Of a DNA stretch of 64,000 nt, positions 22,501 to 37,500 are shown piece after piece. Position 1 is the first letter of the stretch; each line of letters starts with the position of its first letter. The notes below the pieces were generated by a model that had not been told where the DNA came from, did no database searches, and saw nothing but the letters and a program-made list of their open reading frames with translations. The stretch comes from Microplitis mediator (taxonomy: Eukaryota; Arthropoda; Insecta; Hymenoptera; Braconidae): NCBI RefSeq assembly GCF_029852145.1, contig NC_079975.1, positions 11,121,264 through 11,185,263 on the forward strand, read 5' to 3'. Both the position numbers and the translations under genes were made by a program.

Positions 22501-25500
22501 TAATTTAATCAGATTTTAATACAGGTTTAGTGACAGTTTTTAATAGATTTTTTTAAGTTCGATAGAATAAATATTTATATTGGGATATTTCATTTTGGCT
22601 TAATCCTTTGCCCGTCGCGCTATGAGCGTAGCGCCGCAATTTTTGTTAAAAGATTATTTAAACAAAGACAAAAAAATTTCCTAGTCTTTTGAAATTCTAT
22701 AAGTTCTTCTACTGTACTTTTTAGTATCGAATGAATGTGTTACGTCCCAGCCTGTATGGCAGATGACGTAGGCTTTTACTTCCTTAATTACCGACCTGAA
22801 ACCTAACTAATTATATCGAATATCGATAATCTAGTAATTCCAATAATAATTAATTAATCATATAAAATAATATAATAGAATAATATTATTTAAGACATTT
22901 GAACGTTAAGGATATGAGTAATAATTGATAAACTTATTTTTCTATATTTTATCAAATATAAATAAGCGCTGACGCCTCGAGTTAATCCTCGAGACGTGCA
23001 GCTGCACAAATATCTATTTTGTTTAAGATAGCTTTTGTTAATAGATAAGTGACTCATTTGTTAGTAACAAAAGTGGAGAGATCGTGAGAACTAAGTATTT
23101 TCAATAAATATTAGAATGGATCATTCGAGAACATGCGTTATCTCGAATGACCCCTCCATATGACTCGATGCGCGGGTCTGATGCCCAAACGTATTGATAA
23201 GAGTTACTCTAGTTTTTCTCGATCAAGAGAAGTCAGTCAGAGATATAGAATCATAGAGAGCAGTCAGGCTCAATATTAAAACCTCAACTTCGTTCTTACA
23301 TCCTCGAAGCTATTGTTAAGAATAGCTTAACAATATTATAACACCAGAATTGTACGTTTCACAAATTCTCCAACTATCTCTTTATTCATTGAATAAAACA
23401 GATCCAGATAATATATTTAATAACATATAAATATAACCAGTTTATTTCAACCACCAAATGGTGGCTGTTCAACCCATACTTAATTATTATTTATAATTAT
23501 GTGTAAGTTTCCATCACGTCCAATTTAAATCGACCGCTCAACTACGCCAGCGCCAAAACATCAACCAGGACGTAACAGAATGAATGATAATTATTTTTCC
23601 GATATTTTGAATATTAAAAAAATAATTTTTTTTTGTTAGAAAACCTGAGAAACGCGGCGATTTGCCTCTGACGCGAGTATATAAACTCGGGCGTTGAATT
23701 TGTTCGGATTTTCTGCGCAGTGTTGCCAGTTACCACCAGCGACTACTTTCCAGCTCATTTAATTCATCTCTTTCTTTAACAGGGGTTCGTACTTCTCTCT
23801 CTATTACACTAAAGTCCACGAACGGTACTATCTTTGTTGCACTTGTGCAGTAAATTGAAACTTTGGCAGAGTTTTTTTCTTAAACAAACGAATATTGTCA
23901 AATAATTTAAGCGCACTTCGCTAGATTAGACAGTAGTGCATCAATGTGCGGTCTGTATTTTGTATTTAGAGATTTTGTTTCCGAAAAAAACTCAGCCGGA
24001 AATATCTGATAACCCCTGTTAATATTTTTATTTAATACAAAATTTTTATTTTAGTGAAAAAATTCTAAAAAAAATTATGATTGTCTAGTCGTATCAGCTT
24101 GTGTGGTTTTAATTTTGAAAAATCATAGTTGTGATACTTGGCAACACCGCAATATTAAATACATGGTTAAATACATGGAAATAAGTCTTTTTTTAGGAAT
24201 AAAACTTTCAGATATCTTGCTTTGTTTTCAAGATATCGAATTGAGAAATTTAAAAAGTTAAAAAAATTTTTTTTTAGCAAAATTAAAGATTTTTTTTTAA
24301 ACTTTGCCATTTTAATTAATTAAAAGTTTTTTCTTAGCCCGAAGGTCATGGTACGCAAAATAAGGTATACTGGCGGGTAATAGGCCTAGCTAAGGGAGAT
24401 TTTGAATAGAATCGGAAAATTGCATTTAATTATCAAAATGTTCCATAAATCTTTATTTCAATACATTAGCCATATAGTATAATGAAGTAATGGTAATTTA
24501 TACCACAAACGAACAAAAAATCAAACTTTTTACAACTTTTACAAAAACCATACGAATAGGCCTTATTTTACTACGGTAGGGTAATAAGGCCTACGGGTTA
24601 ATCAAACTGGAATAGTTTAATTATACTTAATAAAATTGGTATTTGAGATGAATCATCACTTAAATGCAGCAACAATACTTTTATAAAGACAGAAGACTAG
24701 ATTGCTTTGCTCGACAGCACTTAAAACTATCAGTATCCTTTTTAAGAGTCAGAAGACTAGATTGTTTTTTATGATTTCTTCTGTGCTACGATATCATATG
24801 ACGGATGATGAAATATAGAAGACAGGGAACGTAGTATCAGGACTCTATTAACTTGTCGTAGCATCTCTAAGCAACACCCTTCTACTAGAGTAGCCTTTAG
24901 TGGAGGCCGTTATTTTAAATATCATTTCTGTCACTTAGGCCTTATTACCCGACAGGCCTTATTACCCGCGGGTACCTTACTTGCTAGTTTGATAAACTTT
25001 TTGGTTTTTTGTAGCTTTCTTTAAAAAAATTCCCAAAAATAATCTTTTTTTCGAGTGGTCACAATAGTGTTCCCCCTCAATTGGCGATTAAAAGGTGTTC
25101 GAAAAATCGAATCACTTTAAATTGTTTCAAATCGCCATTTAAAGCAGAAATTAAACTATTATTCAGCGATTAAAAAGGATTCGAAGGAATTCAAGAAATT
25201 CAATTATTTTAAATCGTGTCAAATATCCCAATGAACCAGAAATTAAAATATTATTCATTGATTAAAATGATTCGAAGGTACACGGCGAGAAAAATCTCAT
25301 CAAAATAACTGAACATTTCGTTACTACAACTACACTACTACTATAGGGCCCTATAGTAGTTACACTTATCCAAAAAATTAAAGGAACAAGAAAATTTTAT
25401 AAATTTTTTAGTGATTTTTGGAAGGCTGTATTTTCGTGAAAAATGATCGTATCGAAACAATTAAAAAGCAAATTGAAGCTTGAAATCTCTAGTTCAAAGA

Positions 25501-28500
25501 TCTTCCAGCAAAATATTTTTTTGAGCCACGGTTTTTGCGGAATCATAATAAAAAGGTCGAGACAAAAATTTTCTAAATTTTTTGGTTTTGTTTTTTAGGT
25601 CTACGGGGCCGGGAAAAATTTTTTCAAAAAAACGAATTCATGTCTTGTTTAGGAAATTTATTCAGCTACAATTTACTTTTTTCTGTTTCTCTGTATGACA
25701 ATTTGCTGCTGAGATATCAGCCTTCAAATGAAAAAGGATCTTTTTGTCTTTGATTATTGATATCTCAGCAAGTAATGGTCACACAGCAATTTAAAGGGCA
25801 GTTAAATAAACTTGAATAAATTCCCTACAAGCTCCAATTGAAAAACCCACAAAAAATGGCCATTTTCTGGTTTTTTAGTCAACTCATCGCTACTCTGCAA
25901 ATATTGATAAAAAAAATAATGTTGCCAGGTAATTTTACAGCTTAATGTACCCCCAAAAACCCTGGAAATTTTCAGATTGATCCATTGAACCGTTTGTCCA
26001 GACCGATTGCTCAAAGTTTTACAAAACAATTAAAGGAACAAGTTTTGTTCCTTAATTTGTGTAATTATTACCAAAATGGAAAAATTAATTTTTTTTTTAT
26101 TTTCTTTTATTTTTGCGTTAGTTATTCAGTAAATGTAAGGTAAAGAGGAAAAAAAAAAATTTTTTTTTCCGAAAAACGAAAAAAAAAATAACCCCCCGAA
26201 TAAAACGTAAAAAAAAAAAATGTAAAAAAATTCTTTTTTGGTCTCGTTTTTTGGAAAAGTTTTTTTTTCCTCTTTACCTTACATTTACTGAATAACTAAC
26301 GCAAAAATGAAAGAAAATAAAAAAAAAATTAATTTTTTCATTTCGGTAATGAGTACACAAATTAAGGAACAAAACTTGTTCCTTTAATTGTTTTATAAAA
26401 CTTTGAGCAATCGGTCTGGACAAACGGTTCAATGGATCAATCTGAAAATTTCCAGGGTTTTTGGGGGTACATTAAGCTGTAAAATTACCTGACAACATTA
26501 TTTTTTTATCAATATTTGCAGAGTAGCGATGAGTTGACTAAAAAACCAGAAAATGGCCATTTTTTGTGGGTTTTTCAATTGGATATCAAGGATGAAAAAA
26601 AATTTTTTTTTGAAAAAATCGAAAATGGAGCTTGTAGGGAATTTAATCAAGTTTATTTAACTGCCCTTTAAATTGCTGTGTGACCATTACTTGCTGAGAT
26701 ATCAATAATCAAAGACAAAAGGATTCTTTTTCATTTGAAGGCTGATATCTCAGCAGCAAATTGTCGTACAGAGAAACAGAAAAAAGTAAATTGTAGCTGA
26801 ATAAATTTCCTAAACGAGACATAAATTCGTTTTTTTGAAAAAATTTTTCCCGGCCCCGTAGACCTAAAGAACAAAACCATAAACTTTAGAAAAATTTTGT
26901 CTCGACCTTTTTCTTATGATTCCGCAAAAACCGTGGCTCAAAAAAATATGTTGCTGGAAGATCTTTGATGAACTAGAGATTTCAAGCTTCAATTTGCTTT
27001 TTTAACTGTTTCGATACGATCATTTTTCACAAAAATACAGCCTTCCAAAAATCACTAAAAAATTTATAAAATTTTCTTGTTCCTTTAATTTTTTGGATAA
27101 GTGTATATTATCTATAGTCAACTTTTTTTACGATATTCCGTATAGTCATTTTAGTCCAATTAGTCTCAAGACAGATACTAAAAGAATATGTGAAATATTC
27201 CAAATAAGTATTGTAACGAGTCCCAGAAGTATGGTGTTATTAGTATACTGTGTAGTACTGGAGCTAGTGTATTGCTCACACGTATGCATAGCAGGCACAG
27301 CGAAACAGCATGGCCTTGAGACCCATACTACAATGCCGAGGGCACAATGCTATTAGTTTTTTCTGCCATAATTTTTAGCGTGTCAATCAATGGGCGTGTT
27401 CAGCCGAACTAAGTCCTGAGTAAACTTAGTAAGATTTAGTATAGAAAAGCATATTTACTAAACCAAATCTTACTAAGTAAATTCACTCAGGACTTAGTTT
27501 GGCCGAACATGCCTAATGTATACCATCGTATTACCGGCAAAACTACATAGATGTCGATAGACTAGGTATTAGGGTGGCCCAAAAAAACCGACTATTTTTT
27601 TTCTTGAGTCTCTTATGAAAATTTGTTAGTTCAAGATGTTTTAAGAAGCCTCTCCGAAAATCAGCTCGATAAAAAATTTTCAAGAGGTCGCTCACGAATT
27701 TTTAATGTTTCCGAGTACTGTCTCTTGGATGTTTTCGAGCGACCCTTGAATGTTAATAATAAAGTTTCTCAATTTTTTCACCATCAATTTGTATCATAAT
27801 GAATAAAAATACAACCCGAGAAATAGAAATAATAAGTTATTTGCATACTTTTGTATTTTTTAATTCAATTTTTAGGTTTTTTTGCTTATTCAAAACTTAC
27901 CCAATTTTATTATTTAAGACTGTCCTGTATATTTTCGGTTATGCAAAAGTTATATTTAAGTGGAATGACAATAATTAAGTGATAAAAAAATATAAAAACT
28001 AATTCAAAGTATTAGTTACATATTATCGGTTAATATTCAAAATTCTTGAGCGCCGTTTAAATATTTAAATATTGGGCTGAAATTTTCAGCATAGTCATCA
28101 TTTTATAGATATAAAATATTGCTGCCACGAGGAAGAAAAAATTTAGAAACAAAAAATCCGAATTCCAATCATTTTCGATATTTTCAAAATTCGTGAGCGA
28201 CCTCTTGAAAATTTTTATTCGAGTTGATTTTTGGAGTGGCCTCTTAAAACATCTTAAACCAACAAATTTTCATAAGAGACTCGAAAAAAAAAAAATAGTT
28301 TGTTTTTTTGGGCCACCCTACTAGGTATATCTGCCCAAGGTTACTATAATAGGGAGGTTGGGACAAGTTTGTGTCGCTGGTCCCATTTTTTATTGCATGC
28401 CATTTTTTTCTATGAAAACACTACTATAATATCGTGTGTGTCTGTAACATTTCAGAGCGATGGTTGATCGTTCCGTGATTTTCAATACCGATAGTAGTAA

Positions 28501-31500
28501 ACAGTTCTCCAATTTTGTTACATCTGTTAGATGCCGTTACTTTAGTATTCAAAACTTTCATATAATTCTTAAGGGTCGGCAGTACTAAACGAATTTTCGA
28601 ATTTTACTTTTCTAATTACATTTTGAATAATTACGTCACTCGAATCATGAAAACCTTCCGAAAAAGTTTGTCTTTCACATTTTTTCGGAAGCTATAAAAA
28701 CTATGTGATAACGATTGATTAATAAATTAAAAGAAAAGTAAAATTCAAAAATTCGTTTAGTACGGCCCAGCCTTAAAAAAATTAAAAAACCACGGGATCA
28801 TGCATGGTACGAAAAATACGGTATCATGTTTAATAATACATTCATGAACAATAATTTTTATCCGGGTAGTTTTGCTTGTAGGAAAAATGAAAACAATAAT
28901 ACACAGAAAAAACAGTTAACTTGAATCAAGGAAAATATTCTTGATTCAAGAATTTTTTTTTGATCAATTCGGAAAATAAAAATTTACTTGCCCCAAGTAA
29001 ACAATTATCTTCAAATTTTTATCTTGAATCAAAATTTTTTTTCTCACGTCAACATATTTTTACGCTTAAATCAAAAAATTTTCACTTGTTTCAAGAGTTT
29101 ATATTTCTTAAAGTAAGAGATATTTTTTTTGGAGCAAGATACATTATTTTTTTGTAGCAATATTGCATTTTTTTTGGTTAAAGAAAATAAAATTTCTCGG
29201 AACAAGTACTATTCTTTTTACGCAAGTATTTTTGTATTCTCCGATCAAGAAAACAAAAGTTGCTTAAGGGAGGGGGGGGGGGGGTAGGGTTTTAAAGGCG
29301 AAAAAAAGCATATTTTTGTGATTTTTTCCCGGCGAGATGAGTAATATAATTTCATTAAACTTAATTACATATTATTGTACAACTTTTAAAGAATATCAGA
29401 AAAAATTTTCAACGAAAAATATTGATTAATAAGCTGGTGACGTTGAATCTCCGGAGGCGCCTCGAAAAAAAGTCGTTTTGCGGTGAACATCATAACTCGT
29501 TACCGGATCATCGGAAAAAAAAAAATTGATATGCATTTTAAAGTTGATGCATTTCTCGAGGTAACCACGAAGAGTTTTTTTTTTTTTTTTTTTCGATTTT
29601 TTGCAGCACTTGGAAGTGAAAAACGCGATTTTAGCTCAAAAAATCGCGGTTAATTTGTTAATAAAAAATAGAAAAAAATGAAAAACAAAAAAAAAACTCT
29701 TCGTAGTTACCTGTTGATTTATGTGAAGCAGTAATGTTCAAATTTTCAAAGGAATCGGTTCAGTACATTTTGAGTTATGATGTTCACGGACTTTAAAAAC
29801 AACGTTTTCGGGAAAATCCACTTAAAGTTTTTTATTCGTGAAAATTTGAAATAAACTATCAATCAAAGAATATGAATTTTTATACTTATATTGAGTCATC
29901 AGTTTACATCCTTTGAAAGACACACAGCCGGAGAAAGGGATTCGGAAGAACAAAGAAAATTGCAGCTGATTTCTACTAGGGGTATGTAGGGGCAGGTCGG
30001 GCAGGTATAAGAATCAAATATACCGGCCGGTCATTTGAAACGCTGTAACTCCGTTAGTTTTACTCGGATTGATTTAAAATTTGTACACAATATTCTTGAC
30101 ATATTGTTCATTCAGAAAAAAAATTTAAAAAAAAATTTTTTTTAAATAATTTTAAAACCCTACCCCCCCCCCCCCCCCCCCTTAAGCCAAGAGAAAAAAT
30201 TTCTTGGGAGAAAAGATCGATATAGAGGATTGGAAAGTCACCGGTGCTAGCCAGGAGCAGCGGGAGTAGTTCGGTGCTCGCCACGAGATCGCGCCTACGA
30301 CATGTAGTGTCCCTGGTAAGACATTTATTTCAGAAGTGTTATATTCCAAATTTCATTACGATTTTGTTCGGGTACTCTTCTGTCATTTGACAGAACTACA
30401 AGTACCCTTTTGAATTGTACTATAGTATATCCTATAATACATCATGACTTTAATATTTAATATTAAAGTCTACTTGAAATTCAAGTCTTGAAGAATTTTG
30501 CTCGGAAAAAAAAACACAAAAAATTACGTTTCAGATTAAAAAAAAACAAAATGAATTAACACATCAACCCGTCGGAGAGAGAATACATTTTTGACGAAGA
30601 AAAATTTAAGTCTTTATTAAAGAAGCAAACTTTAGGAGCAAGAAATTTTTTTTTTCTTGGGCCAAGAGATTTTTCCTTAGCCCAAGTTAATTTTTTTTTC
30701 GTTCAAAACTTTGATTTTTTGGAGCAAGAAATTTTTTTTCTTGGGGCAAGAAAAAGTTTTTTGGCCGAAGTTAAACTTTTTTCGTTGAAAACGTTGATTT
30801 TTTGGCAAGAGATGACTTAGTTTCTTTAGCCAAGCATTTTTTTTCTTAAACCAAGAAATTTTCAATTTCGCTTCAAAAATAAATTTTTTTTGGAGCAAGA
30901 GAATTTACTGTCTTGAACCAAAAAAAAGTTTTTGAATCAAGTGTTTTACTTTTATTAAATCAAGAAAGAAAATTCGGAAGACAATATTGAACCAAGTTAA
31001 CTGTTTTTTCTGTGTAGAATACTTCTGTATGAAAATTCCTACAATAAATAATGACGGACTGAATAAAAATTGTAAAAAATTAGTTCATACGCTTTATAAA
31101 GTTCATTCAAAATATTGTAATGAATATTGAATGAACAGAATATTAATGGCTCTGTAGACTTAAAAAAAAAAGGTAGTTTTTTATTTTTTTATAGTTGAAG
31201 TCGGGTTCCAGGCCGGTTCAGACAGCCAAATGCCATTAAAATAGAAAGTTCGATGAGTTGAATCAAATCAAAGCGTTAATAGACAAAATATCTAAGAGGT
31301 ATAAAAAACAGTGATTTTTCATATATTTTGTCGATAATATTACGTAAATATTTCATCGCCGATATCTTTTGAACTAATAGACCGATTTTGACGTCTAATG
31401 TGACATTCGACGCAGTTTTTTAGTCTCTTAAGCTTAAAGTTTTTTTAAAATAATCAATTGAACGTTTTTGATTTTATTCGAAAAAAAAAAACACTTTCTT

Positions 31501-34500
31501 GAAATGTTTTAGTTAACGATATCTTTTGAACAAATGATTCAATTTTAATTGTTGTAGTTGTATTTGACGTGGCTTATAGAGTTTTTGAGCTAATTAGATT
31601 TTGGAATCAATCTATGAAGTAAGTTCGAAGTTATTCGAAAAAAACTTTTTTCACAAATTTTATTTTTCAAATAATTCCGAACATAATGTACTGATTAAGC
31701 TTATATTAGTCATTGAAATTCACGTTCTATAGAACTTATATACTAAATTTGACCTAATAAAATAAAATTGGGGAATTTTTGTACGTAACAAATTGGGGAA
31801 AAATTAACTAAACAAAATATTGTAAAATCAAATCTTTTCCTAATGAACCACCAGGCTCCTTTTCTTTCGTTATTGATAAGCGTAGATTTCAGGGGAACGA
31901 GGCGAGCCCCGCCCCCCCCCCCAGCTCACAAAATAAATGAATTAAGTTAATTATAAGTAACCTTAGGCCAGGACAGGAGCTAGCCCAGCGACTTGGCCAC
32001 CGGTAATAATTTCAAACAGCCATAACTTCTGAATTAATCAGACGATTTAGCCCATCTTTGAACTCAAACGTGATAATCGCCCATAGAATAAGTGTAGAAA
32101 ATTTCATTAAGATCTAATAAGAATTGTAGACGCAATCGTGTCCTCGAAACTGCGTTATACCACATATATATGTCATAGGCAGATCGTGAAATTAGACAGT
32201 TCATGAACTGTCTAGTCATTTCATGAACTGCAGCCAGATCGTGTAATGGTCGATCAGTTACACGAAGTGTCTAAAATTTTTAGACAGTTCATGAAATGCA
32301 ATTAGGCCTTAGACAGATCGTGTAATGTTCCAGAATCACATGAAATGTCTAATAGCTGTTTTGCCGATCGTGTAATATCTAGGAATAACGGATTCCTAAA
32401 AAAGAGACAACTAAAAAAAATAAGATATTAGTTGGAGCAGCCAATGTTATTTATTTATAGATTAAGTTTCATTTTTTATTTATTTGCAAAACTTAAAATA
32501 TAAAATCATTCGACTATTTTTATTTATTTACACATGGTAAACTCGAGAGCCAGCTGAAAAAAGATTTTCGGGCCAGAACCACCTTTTTATGATCCCGTCT
32601 CAAACCCCCACCTGATTTACTTCTTCTTCTGAGCTGGCTCTCAGAAGAAGAAGTAAATGTTCTTTAAACGTGATGACATAGACTTGGAAAAACTCCTTTC
32701 TCTGAGAGAATCTGTGAAATGAATCTGTGACTCGAGTTTACCATGTGTAAATAAATAAAAATAGTCGAATGATTTTATATTTTAAATTTTGCAAATAAAT
32801 AAAAAAGGAAATTTAATCTATAAATAAATAACATTGGCTGCTCCAACTAATATCTTATTTTTTTTAGTTGTCTCCTTTTTAGGAATCCGTTATTCCTAGA
32901 TATTACACGATCGGCAGAACAGCTATTAGACATTTCATAAACTGTCTAAAAATTTAGACACTTCGTGTAACTGATCGACCATTACGCGATCTGGCTGCAG
33001 TTCATGAAATGACTGGACAGTTCACGAACTGTCTAATTTCACGATCTGTCTATGACATATACATAAATTTATCAACGAATGGTATTTTTGAACTCTACTA
33101 GTAGAGTTGAGTTGAGCTCAATCAATTATGAAAGGTTGTGACAAAATTCTTCGAAAAATCGACCATGAGGACAAATACAACAGTTAGATTTTAGAAAAAT
33201 CTACTTAAAAATCGACACTTTTCAGATAGCTTCAATTGGCGTTTTAATAATGATAATTATGACTCATCATAGGGTTTCAGAAAGCTCGAGAAATCAGCTT
33301 TGAAGACCTATGCATAAATTTAAGAAATATTCAGTAATTTACGAGTAATTAAACTTTTAATGAAAATATATATCTTGAAATGTTAGTTAGATCGGAAATT
33401 AAAAAATAAAATAGCGACCTCTAAGAGTTGAGGTAGAGAGCCCATCTTTAGGAAAGATTTTTTTTTCGGCAACCACTAACGTTTCAGGAGGTAAGAGCGA
33501 AAAGCAAATTTTTTTCAAAGCATCCCGGGAAAAAATGATCAGACCTGATCAGACATGAACAGGCATGAGTCTTCAGGCCTGATCAGACATGAAAAATGAC
33601 CATGTCTGACCAGGCCTGATCAGGCATGCTCAGGTCTGATCAGGTATGTTCATGTCTGTTCATGTCCATCCGGGTAAAAAAATTCTACATAAAAAATGGC
33701 CCTATATAATTATATATAATTATGTATAACTATATTCAATTATACATGTATATAATTATTGCTATAAAAATAAAAAAAATAAAAAATTCGGGCGTGTGCA
33801 GGATTTGAACCGTGGACCTTGCGCTCGAAAGTGTAACTCGCTACCCACTGACCTAAGAGATTTAGTTGAAAAGTAAGTTTCGTATGAACTTCGAGTAATA
33901 AAAATCTAATAGATAGAGATTCTTGGTCAACAAAATTTTAGATCTATGAGCAGACATGAACAGCCATGAACAGACATGAACATATATGACCAGGCATGAA
34001 CAGGCATGGACAGGTATGATCAGGCCTGAGCGTATTTAACGCTTCAGACATAAACAGGCATGAACAGACATGACCAGGCATGAGCGTATTTAACGCTTCA
34101 GACATGACCAGGCATGAACAGGCATGGACAGGTATGAACAGGCATGATCAGACCTGACTGTATTTAACGCTTCAGACATGAACAGGCATGAACAGACATG
34201 ACCAGGCATGGACAGGTATGATCAGGCATGAGCGTATTTAACGCTTCAGACATGACCAGGCATGAACAGGCCTGATCATGTCTAATTTCAGGCCTGATCA
34301 TACATGAACAGGCATGGTCAGGTCTGATCATTTTTTCCCAGGATCCTAGTATACATACATATGGGGCATTCCACGCCAAATCGGACGGTTTTAAAAATTG
34401 TTGTTTTCGATTTTCTGAGTTTTTTTTTTGTATTTTTCAGTACCCTTCAAAAGAGGCTTCCTGGTAAAATTTTGAGATTCTTTTGATCAATGGTTCAAAA

Positions 34501-37500
34501 AATATCAAATTTAAAACAAAACCGCCCCTTTTATGGTTTTTTGATAATAACGTTCGTAATAATGGTCGAAATCTAATGTTTTTTTGGAACGAAGTTCCTT
34601 ATGGCGCGTTGCAGAGGGGTACCCTAGCCGGCAAAAAACGTCCGCAACGCGAGAAAAAAAATCGTAACCTTTTTATGTATAGTCTATGTATGGTGGCTAT
34701 ACACTGTCTAATGTATAGTCTATGGGATGACTGTTATTATTATTGCCGTTTGCTATTATTATTATATCATTCGATAACTACACCATCTGGTGGTCAAAAG
34801 TGGAACCATCTGATCATTACTACTACGTTAAACGCAGGGAGGCTATACACAGGGTTGCGAATTCTTTAATGAGAATATTTGCAATCCAAAATTGAATTTT
34901 CAATCCGTAATTGAAATTATATCGATTAAAATTACAAAGTTAAATTTTAATTCAACAACTTGAATTGAAAAATTGAAAAATTAATTTAAATATAAACACG
35001 TGGGATTAAGAATTGAAAAACCAATTTTTAATAAAAGAAGTGAAATTGAAATTTAAAAAAGTAGTTTTTAAATTGACACATCGGTCTAAAATTTCAAAAA
35101 TTAATTCTAATTCAGATACGTGGGATTAAAAATTAAAAAATTACTTATTAATTCAAACACATGGGATCAAAAATTGAAAATTACTTTTTAATTCAGATTC
35201 GGTACGCAATCAAATAAGTAATCAAGACAAAAAATTTGACAGCACTTATAACAGGAAAGAATACTGTTTTACTTGATCTTCAAATTTGAATATTTTTAAA
35301 CTTACTGTTGATCGTCAGATATAATAGAATTTGAATTAAGAAGATCATGCATAGTTAAGACATTTGAGCATTAAATTTTTTGAATAATTTTTAGCGTAAG
35401 CAGAGAATTTAAAATTAAAGCAACACCAATCCGATGTTCAGAATTAAAAATATTTTATTTAATTTTTTTATTCGAAAATAGAAAATTTAGAAACAGAATG
35501 TAATTTTCTAATCCCCTTTAGCTATGGCTAATTAAAATTTTTGATTGACTTTTCAATTATTAGATATGGAATTAGAGATTAGAAAAAATATTTTCAATCT
35601 GGTTTTCCGAATTGAAATTTTTTATTTAATGTTTTACTTGAAAACGTAGATTTAAAAATTAAGCCATTACATTTCAACGATACTTTACGAATTGAAAATT
35701 TGAAATTTAATTTTTAATTGAAAAATGTTGGATTAAAAATGAAAAAATTTTTTTCAATTCAAAGATATTCAATTAGAAAATTACAAAATCATTTTTAATT
35801 TGTTGTTTTTGGATTATGAAATATAAAAAAAAATTTAATTGAAACACTAATGCAATTATAAATTTAATGCGCTATTTGCAACTCTGGCTATACACTATGT
35901 ATAGGAATGTATTAGACTGGGCCAAAAAAATCGACTATATTTTTTTTTTTCGATACTGTGAAAATATTATTCCTGATGACTAAAAAAAATTACTGTGCAA
36001 GTTTGAGCCCTTATTATTGATATTAAGAGGTGTATCGTTACGACTATTAGTTTTTTGACAGAAATTTCATTTTTTACCCAAAACTCGTAAATCATCTATC
36101 TGAAAAATTTAAGCAATGTATATTCTTAAAAGAAATTGAATTCCCTACAAAAAATTTTTCTTAGTAAATTGACGTCAAATGAGCCGTTTCCGTGTAACCG
36201 TGCCTTCAACATTGATTTCTTTTTTTAATTCTTTGATTTTATTTTGGATTTTTGTAACTACTAGAAATATTAAAATTTTTTTTTACGCAAGATTCATATT
36301 CTTGAAGAAAATTTAATGCTCTACAAAAAAGGTCTTCTAACATTTTTTGCTAAATTCACTCCTTCGAACGTTATTCAGGTTATTGACCTCGTTTTGACTC
36401 AACTTCAACCTTAAATAACTTTCGAAGGAGTGAATTTAGCAAAAAATGTTAGAAGACCTTTTTTGTAGAGCATTCAATTTTCTTCTAGAATATGAATCTT
36501 GCGTAAAAAAAAATTTTAATATTTCTAGTAGTTACAAAAATCCGAAATAGAATCAAAGAATTAAAAAAGCAAATCAATGTTTAAGGAACGGTTACGAGGA
36601 AACGGCTCGTTTTACGGCAATTTCCTAAAAGAGATTTTTTGTAGGGAATTCAATTTCTTTAAGACTATACATTGCTCAAATTTTTCAGATAGATGATTTA
36701 CGAGTTTGAGGTAATACATGAAATTTCTGTCATAAAAATAGTCGTAACGATACACCTCTTAATATCAATATTAAGGACTCAAACTTGCACAATAATTTTT
36801 TTTGGTCATCAGGAATAATATTTTTACAGTATCGAAAAAAAAAAAAAAATAATCAATTTTTTTGGCCCAGTCTATTGTGTATGCTTATTCTTTACAGCAT
36901 ACACACCTATCGAGAAAAAAATCATAATAAAAATGTATACCCCAATAATTATTTTCTTTATACTTCGAATAGAACTTGAAATTAATATTTTTATAATAAG
37001 GAACTTCGTTCCTATCTGGTGTCCCACGACACCACGCAATTTTTTTTTTTCAAAACTTTCGTTTTCAGATGGCCTTTACTTAAAAATTTCATACAATTAT
37101 TCGAAAAAGTGACGGAGCTATATTGACTAAGGAGTACTTTAGTTCCTAAAACAATCGTTAATGTAAAATTTTTAACAGAATACAAAATTGAATAAAAACG
37201 TTTGTATTAAAGTTCCGTCACTTTCTTGAATAATTATATGAAATTTTTGAGTTCCTGTAATGTTCTTAGTTATATTGTATGGCAAATCTAATGTTTCTTC
37301 TGCTTCGAAATAGTTGCTTCTGAATACATGAAAACATTTACTCGGAACAAAATATTATCGAAATCAATTTACAATGTGTAAGAAACAAAAGCTGCAGTGT
37401 CAAAAATCGGTACACTGATAGAAGGATTTGTTTGTATTTAATAAATCAATTTATTAAAATCTTTTTCAGATATTTTTTTGGGTGGAAAAAATATTTTTTT

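Noticed and set aside
33960..34320. CRISPR-like array of regularly spaced repeats
   Set aside because: Units are about 10 bp, self-complementary and contiguous, without unique spacers, in a eukaryotic context; it is a transposon-borne satellite.
34483..34869. 128-aa frame as a transposase of the 4.6-kb element
   Set aside because: No catalytic or DNA-binding motif; its 5' part overlaps the TIR arm and its 3' end runs into the nested hAT element.
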